Shown here piece after piece: positions 1-5,137 of a DNA stretch of 5,137 nucleotides (within the stretch, counting starts at the first letter, position 1; each line of letters opens with the position of its first letter). Under the pieces are notes generated by a model that was not told the origin of the DNA, did no database searches, and was given only the letters and a program-made list of their open reading frames with translations. The translations under genes were made by a program, and so were the position numbers. This DNA comes from DATKSS01 sp049582065 (GTDB lineage Bacteria > Chloroflexota > Dormibacteria > Dormibacterales > Dormibacteraceae): positions 1-5,137 of the forward strand of contig JBAUTF010000161.1 of the NCBI GenBank assembly GCA_049582065.1, given 5' to 3'.

Positions 1-226
1 GGATGGCCCGGGGCCGGTAGATGTCGCAGGCGAACTGGGCGGCCATCGCCGCAGCGACCTTTCCGACGCCGGTGAGGATCAGCACGACCGGGTTGCCGGC
101 GAGGTCGCCCTCCCAGGACTGGAGGCCCGGCCCCTCGATCCTGGCGCGTGCCAGGTGTCGAGCCAGCCCTTGGGCCTCCTCTCGGAGCGCAGCCAGCACG
201 GCGACAGGATGTCGATCGGTGGCCAT
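1..226 (-). CDS. mtnN: 5'-methylthioadenosine/S-adenosylhomocysteine nucleosidase-like protein (N-terminal 75 codons, cut by window edge)
   Basis: This is a partial gene read leftward from the ATG at 226-224; its remaining two thirds lie outside the window. Proteins of this family (PNP_UDP_1 fold) hydrolyse the N-glycosidic bond of methylthioadenosine and S-adenosylhomocysteine in the cytoplasm, releasing adenine. Seen in the translation: strand one plus the acidic turn VAVLAALREEA (residues 8-18), matching the GIIGAMEEEV opening of E. coli MtnN, with Glu17 at the position of catalytic Glu12. Next comes a W-E-G-D-L-A-G hairpin (38-44), then LTGVGKVAAAMAAQ (51-64), equivalent to the SGIGKVAAALGA helix. 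It ends in YRPRAI (70-75), just where the INTGSAGG motif should follow. No strong Shine-Dalgarno precedes the ATG. It is divergent from the transporter operon and shares its short upstream region. A relative such as futalosine hydrolase or HpnG-type phosphorylase cannot be excluded from the N-terminus alone. Confidence 0.8.
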   Translation of the reverse strand, partial: MATDRHPVAVLAALREEAQGLARHLARARIEGPGLQSWEGDLAGNPVVLILTGVGKVAAAMAAQFACDIYRPRAI

Positions 227-248
227 GGCACCGAATTCTGAGACCGAC

Positions 249-258
249 TCAAGCTTGA
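249..258. promoter_or_regulatory. 10-bp perfect palindrome, candidate operator
   Basis: TCAAGCTTGA is a perfect inverted repeat in the 95-bp divergent region. It overlaps the predicted -35 box of the transporter promoter. A further TCAACTTG-like half lies at 266-273, so that CAAG (250-253) and CTTG (270-273) also form an outer inverted pair. CGACTC occurs on both sides (245-250 and 284-289). The position would suit a repressor acting on one or both divergent genes, but the palindrome is short and could be chance. Confidence 0.25.
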
Positions 259-283
259 CCTGCGTTCAACTTGCTGCTTAGAT
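255..283 (+). promoter_or_regulatory. Predicted sigma-70-type promoter of the transporter operon
   Basis: TTGACC (255-260, five of six matches to the -35 consensus) is separated by exactly 17 bp from TTAGAT (278-283, a poor -10 with three of six matches). Transcription would begin near 290 and give a leader of about 30 nt before the livJ ATG at 322. No other good pair was seen in the gap. No comparable promoter was found on the minus strand for mtnN. The call rests on hexamer match and spacing only. Confidence 0.4.
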
Positions 284-309
284 CGACTCGTCTGCCTGAA
301 AAGTGCTGG

Positions 310-314
310 GGAGG
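310..314 (+). promoter_or_regulatory. Strong ribosome binding site of livJ
   Basis: GGAGG, inside the longer purine run GGGGAGGAG (308-316), lies 7 nt before the ATG at 322. This decides the start: the reading frame is open further upstream to a TTG at 271, but that codon lies in the predicted promoter spacer and would put 17 non-signal residues before the signal peptide. Confidence 0.85.
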
Positions 315-321
315 AGTAAGC

Positions 322-1572
322 ATGACCAACCGCCCAACGGCAACTCTGATCGCTGCGACTGCGCTGATTCTTGCCGCCGCCGCCTGCGGGGGTGGTGGAA
401 GTACGAACACGGCGGGTTCGACGGTCACCTTCGCGGCCCCAGTCTCCCAGACCGGCGCCTTCGGGCAAGCCGAAGGGCTTTACACCCTGCAGGGCTACAA
501 GTTCTGCGTGCAGACCCTCAACTCGAAGGGCGGGATCAGCTTTGGCGGCCAGTCACACCAGGTCGCCCTGGTGACCCAGGACGACCAGAGCGTCGCGGCG
601 ACCTCGGCCCAGATCGTCGACCAGTACAACGACCAGGGCCACAAGCTCATCCTCAGCCCATATGGCTCGGGCGGAACCACGGCGGTCGCGCCGGTGGTGG
701 AGCGCAACGGCCAGGTCATGGTCGACAGCAACGGCGCTGACACGGCCATCTTCACCCATGGCTACAAGAACACCTTCGCGGTCCTCTCGCCGAGCAGCAC
801 GTACGTCGTCTCGATCATCGATGCGTTGGCAGGGCTGAGCCCGGCGCCCAAGACCGTCGCGATCATCGCCGCGAACGACGGTTTCAGCCAGCACGCCGCT
901 GAAACCGGTGTGGCCGAGGCCCAGGCCAAGAACATGACCGTCCTGCCGTCCGCCAACGCGTACACGTCGTCCACCAAGGTGAGCGCCAACGCCACCGACG
1001 TGTCCAGCGCGCTGATCGCGATCAAGGGCACCAACCCCGACGTGATCATCATCTCGGGGCACCTGAACGAGGCGGTGGCGGCGATCAAGCAGAGCTCGGA
1101 GCTGGGGGTCAAGCCGAAGTACGGCTTTGCCGCCACGGTGGCGCCTCCGACTCCGGCTTTCATATCCGCTCTCGGCAAGTCGGCCGAAGGCGTGCTCGGT
1201 AGCACTCAGTGGGTGCCCGAGATCTCCGCCTCCGACGCCATCTTCGGCAGCGCCAAGGACTTCCTCGCCAACTTCACCAACACCTACGGCTGGTCGTCCA
1301 GCCAGTACCCGTACCAGGCCGCCGACGCAGCTGCTGCTTGCGAAGTCATGGCGCTGGCGATCGAAAAGGCCGGATCGACCGACCCGGCCGCGGTGCGCAC
1401 GGCTCTGGCCGGGCTCAAGGCCGACACGTTCTACGGCCACATCGAGTTCGACTCGACCGGTCAGAACGCCAACAAGCCCATGTACGTGATCCAGGTCCAG
1501 AGCTCGTCTTTCGTGACCATTTACCCGAGCAACCTCGCGACCAAGCAGGCGGTCTGGCCGGCGATCTCCTGA
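322..1572 (+). CDS. livJ: ABC transporter substrate-binding lipoprotein, HAAT (LivJ-like) family
   Basis: This 416-residue extracytoplasmic solute receptor feeds the LivHM channel. Residues 1-22 are a lipoprotein signal peptide: Arg4 supplies the charge, a hydrophobic core follows, and the lipobox is L-A-A-A-A-Cys22. A GGGGSTNTAGST linker tethers the receptor to the membrane. The mature part has the type I periplasmic-binding fold: the opening strand VTFAAPVSQTGAFG (35-48), N-S-K-G-G-I (67-72), TQDD (85-88), a ligand loop around SPYGSGGTT (112-120), the second strand near KTVAIIAANDGF, and the hinge-side GTNPDVIIISG (237-246 region). The length is slightly above that of LivJ-type proteins. 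The family is clear but the ligand is not: Ser116 matches LivJ Ser79, while LivJ Tyr202, Thr102 and Glu226 correspond to His247, Ala139 and Ala271. The LivJ disulfide cysteine C78 is Gly115 here. It is the first gene of the operon, with the best ribosome site, as expected for the most abundant component. The stop is 1 bp before livH. The symbol denotes the family, not proven leucine binding. Confidence 0.9.
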   Translation: MTNRPTATLIAATALILAAAACGGGGSTNTAGSTVTFAAPVSQTGAFGQAEGLYTLQGYKFCVQTLNSKGGISFGGQSHQVALVTQDDQSVAATSAQIVDQYNDQGHKLILSPYGSGGTTAVAPVVERNGQVMVDSNGADTAIFTHGYKNTFAVLSPSSTYVVSIIDALAGLSPAPKTVAIIAANDGFSQHAAETGVAEAQAKNMTVLPSANAYTSSTKVSANATDVSSALIAIKGTNPDVIIISGHLNEAVAAIKQSSELGVKPKYGFAATVAPPTPAFISALGKSAEGVLGSTQWVPEISASDAIFGSAKDFLANFTNTYGWSSSQYPYQAADAAAACEVMALAIEKAGSTDPAAVRTALAGLKADTFYGHIEFDSTGQNANKPMYVIQVQSSSFVTIYPSNLATKQAVWPAIS

Positions 1573-1573
1573 C

Positions 1574-2461
1574 ATGACCCAGTTCCTGCAGGCGGCCGCC
1601 TATGGCCTCGTCCAGGGCGGCCTCCTCGCCCTGGTCGCCGTGGGCTTTTCGCTCGTCTGGGGGATCATGAACGTGGTCAACCTGAGCCACGGAGCGCTGG
1701 CGGTGACCGGCGCTTACCTCGCGTGGCTGTTGAACGTGCACTTCGGCATCGACCCATTCCTAGCGATCCCGCTGGTCGCTGCCTGCATGTTCGGGCTCGG
1801 CTACGTCCTCCAGCGGGGGCTGATCAACCTGGTGGTCAACGCCCCGATCTTCCTCACGCTGCTGCTGACATTCGGGTTGGGCCTTGTGATCCTCAACACG
1901 CTCCAGCTCCTGTTCACGGCGGACGACCGCTCGATCGAAACCTCGTACGCGTCGCAGAGCTTTGCGATCAGCACAGTGAACATTCCGTACGGGCGGCTTG
2001 GGGCATGTCTCCTGGCGGTGGCGGTCACCGTGCTGCTGGCGTTCGTGATGACCCGCACGCGCCTGGGGCGCGCCATCGGCGCCACGGGCATGGACCGGGG
2101 CGCCGCACGGCTGATGGGCATTCGCGCCCGTCATGTTTACGCGATCACCTTTGGGATCTCCGCCGCCCTGGCCGGCATCGCCGGGACGATGATCGCGACC
2201 GTCGGCTCCTTCAACCCGACTAGCACGCCGTCCCAGCTCACCCTCGATGCATTCGTGATCTCTGTGCTCGGTGGTCTCGGCAATATGTATGGAGCGCTGG
2301 TCGGCGGGCTGCTGCTCGGCGTGGCCGAGTCGATTGGCGGGCTGCTGCTGACCGGGACCTGGGTCAACGCGATCGCGATGGCGGTCCTGATCGTGACCTT
2401 GATCATCAGGCCGTCCGGCTTGGTCGGCAAAGCCCAGTACGGCGGCCGCGTGGAGGTGTGA
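1574..2461 (+). CDS. livH: HAAT ABC transporter permease LivH
   Basis: This is one half of the transmembrane channel (295 residues), a normal LivH length. It is very hydrophobic, with about eight membrane segments, roughly at residues 8-30, 36-54, 61-79, 92-114, 141-160, 186-210, 224-256 and 263-279. Family marks are GIMNVVNLSHGA near the N-terminus (30-41, the LivH MN-x-x-HG motif) and the cytoplasmic coupling loop TRLGRAIGATGMDRGAARLMGI (from 161), which docks on an ATPase. The glycine-rich GGLGNMYGALVGG (233-245) is typical of both HAAT permeases. The ATG starts 1 bp after the livJ stop, and no Shine-Dalgarno is visible before it, so translation probably depends on reinitiation after livJ. 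The partner permease is LivM. The sequence gives no direct clue to substrate. Confidence 0.93.
   Translation: MTQFLQAAAYGLVQGGLLALVAVGFSLVWGIMNVVNLSHGALAVTGAYLAWLLNVHFGIDPFLAIPLVAACMFGLGYVLQRGLINLVVNAPIFLTLLLTFGLGLVILNTLQLLFTADDRSIETSYASQSFAISTVNIPYGRLGACLLAVAVTVLLAFVMTRTRLGRAIGATGMDRGAARLMGIRARHVYAITFGISAALAGIAGTMIATVGSFNPTSTPSQLTLDAFVISVLGGLGNMYGALVGGLLLGVAESIGGLLLTGTWVNAIAMAVLIVTLIIRPSGLVGKAQYGGRVEV
2452..2456 (+). promoter_or_regulatory. Closely spaced Shine-Dalgarno before livM
   Basis: GGAGG sits only 1 nt before the GTG at 2458, much closer than the usual 5-9 nt. It may help hold ribosomes finishing livH at the GTGA overlap rather than act as a standard initiation site. No better-spaced start is available nearby in the livM frame: the next is GTG at 2533, inside the hydrophilic N-terminal region. 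Confidence 0.45.
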
Positions 2462-3534
2462 CGACTGCTCTTAACGTAGAAAGCTCGGTCGTAATCTTCA
2501 AGGGCCCGCGGCGCGGGCGGCAAGAGCAGCTCGTGGACTGGCTCCGCTCGCGAACGTTGGCCAACTCGTGGCAGTGGCTCGCGGGGCTGGCCGTCTTCAT
2601 CGCCATACTCGGACTCCAGCAGGTGATCGACCCGGGGACCCAACGTCTGCTCACGGCGGTGTTCCTGTTCGTGGCGCTGGCCCAGGGATGGAACATCATC
2701 GGCGGCTACACGGGCTACGCCAGCTTCGGCCAGGTCGCCTTCTTCGGCCTCGGCGCCTACACCGTCGCCGTCCTCATGAACAACTACCACGTGTCGTTCT
2801 GGGCCGCGATGCCGGTCGCCATCCTCGTGGGTGTCGCCTTCGCCGTTGCGATAGGCCTTCCGCTCCTGCGTTTGCGCGGCCACTACTTCGCGATCGCGAC
2901 GCTGGGCGCCGCGGAAGGATCTCGTGAGGTGATCAACAACATGACGCCCGTCACGGGCGGGGGACTCGGAATCACCATCCCCACGTTCGGCGACCAGGCG
3001 CCGACTGCTTACTTTGGCAAGCCCGGCTTTTACCTCGCGTTCCTCATCGTTGCCGCGGCATCAGTCTTCATCGCGGCCGTTCTGTCGCGCAGCCGGTTCG
3101 GGTACGCGATGGTCGCCGTGCACCAGGACGAGGATGCGGCGGCCGGAGTCGGCATCAACACGACCAGGGTCAAGGTCGTGGCCTTCGCCGTGTCCGCCGC
3201 GATTGTGGCGTGCGCCGGCGGGCTATACGCCTTCCAGCAGATCGAGTTCTATCCGACCGACGTCTTCGACGCCAACTTCACGGTGTTGATGGTGATCATG
3301 GTCGTGATCGGAGGCAGCGGCACGGTCCTCGGTCCACTGGTCGGAGCGGTGGGGCTCGAGCTACTGGCCCAATTTCTGCGTGTCAACCTCGGCATGTACA
3401 ACCAGCTCATCTTCGGAGCCATCATCGTGGTGGTCGTCGTCTTCTTTCCGCAGGGCGTCGTCAACTTCTTTCGCGACGCGTGGCGCACCCGGCAGTTCTC
3501 GCTTCTCGACAACGTCCGGCGGTACCGGCTTTGA
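2458..3534 (+). CDS. livM: HAAT ABC transporter permease LivM
   Basis: This is the second channel subunit, 358 residues. A hydrophilic, Arg-rich N-terminal stretch of about 38 residues precedes the first membrane segment. Segments are then visible near 40-57, 63-83, 88-107, 113-134, 190-210, 238-259, 273-303 and 316-338. Diagnostic LivM motifs are WNIIGGYTGYASFGQVAFFG (78-97) and LRGHYFAIATLG (139-150). The cytoplasmic coupling loop RSRFGYAMVAVHQDEDAAAG (211-230) leads into VGINTTRVK, and GGSGTVLGPLVGA (285-297) follows. The C-terminus is a short basic tail ending in RRYRL. The start is GTG in a GTGA overlap with the livH stop; its first 3-4 codons are uncertain because the ribosome site is so near. 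It pairs with LivH and is coupled to livG by a TTGA overlap at its end. Confidence 0.92.
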   Translation: MTTALNVESSVVIFKGPRRGRQEQLVDWLRSRTLANSWQWLAGLAVFIAILGLQQVIDPGTQRLLTAVFLFVALAQGWNIIGGYTGYASFGQVAFFGLGAYTVAVLMNNYHVSFWAAMPVAILVGVAFAVAIGLPLLRLRGHYFAIATLGAAEGSREVINNMTPVTGGGLGITIPTFGDQAPTAYFGKPGFYLAFLIVAAASVFIAAVLSRSRFGYAMVAVHQDEDAAAGVGINTTRVKVVAFAVSAAIVACAGGLYAFQQIEFYPTDVFDANFTVLMVIMVVIGGSGTVLGPLVGAVGLELLAQFLRVNLGMYNQLIFGAIIVVVVVFFPQGVVNFFRDAWRTRQFSLLDNVRRYRL

Positions 3535-4301
3535 TCGCCAAAGAGGCCGCGCCGGGCCCGGCGATCCTCGAGGTTCGCAAGCTGTCGAAGCGATTCGGGG
3601 GGCTCTGGGCCTTACGAGACGTGTCCTTCTCTGTCGGCGAAGGCCAGATCCTCGGCATCATCGGGCCCAACGGGGCCGGCAAGAGCACGCTGATCAACCT
3701 GGTCACCGGACATCTGCGGCCGACCAGCGGACAGGTCCTGATCGACGGCAAAGACGTGACCGGGTCGCGACCATGGGTGATCGCGCACGATCGCGTGGCG
3801 CGCACGTTCCAGATCGTGAAGCCTTTCCGCGGCCTGACTGTCCGCGAGAACGTCGCCATCGGCGCGATGAACGGCAACGATCCGGACCGGAGCGTCCGCG
3901 ACGCTCTGGCCACAGCCGACCGGCTCCTCGGCCTGGTCGGCATCGAGCAGCACGCGAATGCGTCGCCGAGCCAGCTGAGCGTGGCCGACGCGCGCCGGCT
4001 GGAGCTGGCCAAAGCGCTCGCCTGCCGGCCGCGCCTCCTGCTCGTCGACGAGGTGATGGCGGGGCTCCGCCACCAGGAGATCGAGGCGGCGGTCGAGCTG
4101 ATCCACCGCCTGCGCGATGGCGGCATCACGATCGTCGCGGTCGAGCACGTCATGAAGGCGATCGTCTCGATCAGCGACCACGTCCTGGTCCTGCACCACG
4201 GCTCGGTCCTGGCCGAGGGCCCCCCGAATGAGGTGCTGGCCGACCCGCGAGTGGTCGAAGCCTATCTGGGTCATCGCTACGCCAGGAGGCGATCGTCATG
4301 A
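3531..4301 (+). CDS. livG: HAAT ABC transporter ATP-binding protein LivG, with atypical signature motif
   Basis: This cytoplasmic ATPase subunit has 256 residues, close to E. coli LivG (255). Seen: Walker A GPNGAGKS (45-52), Q-loop RTFQ with Gln94, then the LivG-type F-R-G-L-T-V-R-E-N. Walker B is LLLVDE (169-174) with catalytic Glu174, and the switch histidine is His206 in VEHVM. The end, EAYLG (243-247), is the usual LivG/LivF tail. The signature motif is unusual: LSVADARRLELAKAL (149-163) in place of an LSGGQ or LAYGDQRRLE form, so the glycines are absent, and Walker B continues D-E-V-M-A-G-L rather than D-E-P-A-A-G-L. From memory, a LivG subgroup with LTLA-x-RKRLE and DEVMAGL exists, so this is probably subgroup character, not decay. 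The start is TTG overlapping the livM stop (TTGA). The frame is open upstream, but that stretch lies inside livM. The Shine-Dalgarno is weak. Confidence 0.92.
   Translation: MIAKEAAPGPAILEVRKLSKRFGGLWALRDVSFSVGEGQILGIIGPNGAGKSTLINLVTGHLRPTSGQVLIDGKDVTGSRPWVIAHDRVARTFQIVKPFRGLTVRENVAIGAMNGNDPDRSVRDALATADRLLGLVGIEQHANASPSQLSVADARRLELAKALACRPRLLLVDEVMAGLRHQEIEAAVELIHRLRDGGITIVAVEHVMKAIVSISDHVLVLHHGSVLAEGPPNEVLADPRVVEAYLGHRYARRRSS
4284..4289 (+). promoter_or_regulatory. Strong ribosome binding site of livF
   Basis: AGGAGG, inside the 3' end of livG, lies 8 nt before the ATG at 4298. It is the best internal Shine-Dalgarno of the operon and supports independent initiation of livF despite the ATGA overlap. 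Confidence 0.8.
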
Positions 4302-5002
4302 GCCTGCTCGAGGTCAAAGGCTTGAACGCCGGCTACGGTCGGGTCGAGGTGCTCTGGGACGTGGAGCTATCGATCGACGACCGCCAGATCTCAGCCCTGG
4401 TGGGAGCCAACGGCGCGGGGAAGACCACGCTCCTGCGAGCCATCTCTGGGATGATCCCACGGCAGTCCGGCTCCATCGCGTTCCAGGGCCGCGACATCAC
4501 CCGTTCCTCGATCGAGCAAATCGTCGACTTGGGGATCGCCCATGTGCCTGAGGGTCGGCGCCTGTTCTCCGGCCTCACCGTCCGCGAGAACCTGCTGGTG
4601 GGCGGATGGCGCGGCCGGCACACCGACCTGGAGCGAGTGCTGGCCCTCTTCCCGGCCCTAGCCCAACGGCTGGGCCAGGTGGCTTCGACGCTTTCGGGGG
4701 GCGAGCAGCAGATGTGCGCCATCGCGCGCGGCCTGATGGGCCGTCCGGCGCTGCTCATGATCGACGAGCTGTCCCTGGGCCTTTCCCCGAAGATCGTGGA
4801 CGAGATCATGTCCCGGCTTCCGGAGATCGCCGAGTCGGGCACCGCCATCCTCCTCGTCGAGCAGGACATCGACAGCGCGCTGACAGTGTCGGAGCACGCG
4901 TACGTCCTCGAGACCGGCCGGATCACCAACTCGGGGCCGTCGACCGCGCTGCTGGCCGACCCCACGATCCAGGAGGCCTATCTCGGGCTGGCTCGCGGAT
5001 AG
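4298..5002 (+). CDS. livF: HAAT ABC transporter ATP-binding protein LivF
   Basis: This is the second cytoplasmic ATPase, 234 residues, a standard LivF length. Seen: N-terminal LLEVKGLNAGYGRVEVL (3-19), Walker A GANGAGKT (36-43), and the LivF hallmark VPEGRRLF (83-90) where other ABC ATPases have the Q-loop region. The canonical signature is LSGGEQQM (132-139), Walker B is LLMIDE (152-157), then L-S-L-G-L-S-P, and VEQD (187-190). Gln189 occupies the place of the switch histidine, as is usual in LivF proteins. The C-terminus is EAYLG. It is expected to form a heterodimer with LivG beneath LivHM. The start is well supported by the AGGAGG at 4284-4289 and the ATGA overlap with livG. No hairpin terminator follows the stop, so transcription may run into ade. 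Confidence 0.94.
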   Translation: MSLLEVKGLNAGYGRVEVLWDVELSIDDRQISALVGANGAGKTTLLRAISGMIPRQSGSIAFQGRDITRSSIEQIVDLGIAHVPEGRRLFSGLTVRENLLVGGWRGRHTDLERVLALFPALAQRLGQVASTLSGGEQQMCAIARGLMGRPALLMIDELSLGLSPKIVDEIMSRLPEIAESGTAILLVEQDIDSALTVSEHAYVLETGRITNSGPSTALLADPTIQEAYLGLARG

Positions 5003-5058
5003 GCAAGTTCAGAGCAGGCAGCGCGGCCTTAATCTTCTCCGTCATCGACGCACACTGG

Positions 5059-5137
5059 ATGGCGGTCGCGCGTGGCGATGAGCCGGCCGACCTGGTGCTG
5101 GCCGGCGGTCGCGTGCTCTCGGTCTTCACCAAGGAAT
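5059..5137 (+). CDS. ade: Adenine deaminase (N-terminal 26 codons, cut by window edge)
   Basis: Only the start is present. The translation MAVARGDEPADLVLAGGRVL, then SVFTKE, matches the N-terminal strand-turn-strand of the adenine deaminase branch of amidohydrolases (E. coli Ade: AVSRGDAVADYIIDN; others: VALGREPADLVIKNG-x-x-VNVFTGE). The R-G-D-x-x-A-D-L-V-L and V-F-T-x-E pattern is characteristic. The enzyme converts adenine to hypoxanthine in purine salvage, with metal ions bound in the barrel that lies outside this window. It starts 56 bp after livF on the same strand with no terminator between, so it is probably in the same operon. ATG 5059 is the only standard start in this frame after the livF stop, but it has no Shine-Dalgarno. 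Many homologues have a longer N-terminus, so the true start is uncertain. Another amidohydrolase is less likely. Confidence 0.75.
   Translation, partial: MAVARGDEPADLVLAGGRVLSVFTKE

Noticed and set aside
271..321. TTG start adding 17 residues to livJ
   Set aside because: The lipoprotein signal peptide begins naturally at ATG 322, which has GGAGG 7 nt upstream. TTG 271 falls in the promoter spacer.
79..468. Minus-strand reading frame of 129 codons spanning the mtnN start, the gap and the livJ start
   Set aside because: It is out of frame with the recognisable mtnN translation, and its product is compositionally biased with no motif.
553..1575. Long minus-strand reading frame of 340 codons opposite livJ
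   Set aside because: Its product is low-complexity, rich in Arg, Gly, Val and Asp, with no fold or motif. It mirrors the GC-biased codons of the clearly real livJ, so it is a shadow frame.
3210..3530. Upstream extension of livG from an earlier in-frame ATG
   Set aside because: The extension lies wholly inside livM, and its translation is Arg-rich with no ABC homology. The TTG at 3531 overlapping the livM stop fits the pattern of the operon.
3380..4231. Plus-strand reading frame of 283 codons across livM and livG
   Set aside because: It is out of frame with both genes and its product is Arg/Pro/Ser-rich without domains. It is explained by GC-rich third positions.
322..5002. Urea transporter (urtABCDE) interpretation
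   Set aside because: The gene order and sizes would also fit urt, but there are no urease genes here and the LivM- and LivF-type sizes are standard liv. The adjacent genes concern purines, so urea is not favoured, although the ligand remains unproven.
5003..5058. Terminator between livF and ade
   Set aside because: No stem with a following T-run could be found in this 56-bp gap.

Overview
The window holds a complete five-gene ABC importer operon of the branched-chain amino acid type (hydrophobic amino acid/amide, HAAT, family) on the + strand. It is flanked by the first parts of two genes of adenine metabolism. The DNA is GC-rich (about two thirds G+C by eye), with strong G/C preference at third codon positions. 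The binding protein is a lipoprotein with a short signal peptide ending in L-A-A-A-A-C followed by a Gly-rich linker. That style is common in soil Actinomycetota and in Chloroflexota/Dormibacterota-like bacteria. The phylum is an inference; nothing in the window fixes it.

Layout: (1) Bases 1-226, minus strand: the first 75 codons of a 5'-methylthioadenosine/S-adenosylhomocysteine nucleosidase-like gene (mtnN), running off the left edge. (2) Bases 227-321: a short divergent control region with a plausible sigma-70 promoter, a 10-bp palindrome overlapping its -35 box, and a strong ribosome binding site. (3) Bases 322-5002: lipoprotein binding protein (livJ-like), two permeases (livH, livM) and two ATPases (livG, livF). 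The first junction is 1 bp and the next three are 4-bp start/stop overlaps, so this is one tightly coupled transcription unit. (4) Bases 5059-5137: the N-terminus of an adenine deaminase (ade), same strand, 56 bp after livF, running off the right edge.

How they work together: the lipoprotein captures a small solute outside the membrane. The LivH/LivM pair forms the channel and the LivG/LivF pair powers import. Normal annotation would call this a branched-chain amino acid transporter. Two independent observations argue against accepting that. The binding-protein positions that grip the alpha-amino acid in E. coli LivJ are mostly replaced (T102 to Ala, E226 to Ala, Y202 to His by gap-free local alignment). 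In addition, both neighbours act on adenine compounds: MtnN releases adenine from MTA/SAH and Ade deaminates adenine to hypoxanthine. A purine-related or other non-amino-acid cargo is therefore a reasonable, untested hypothesis. The two ATPases also look asymmetric, with deviations that fall in the same composite ATP site.

No RNA genes, CRISPR, insertion sequences, long repeats or convincing terminators were seen.
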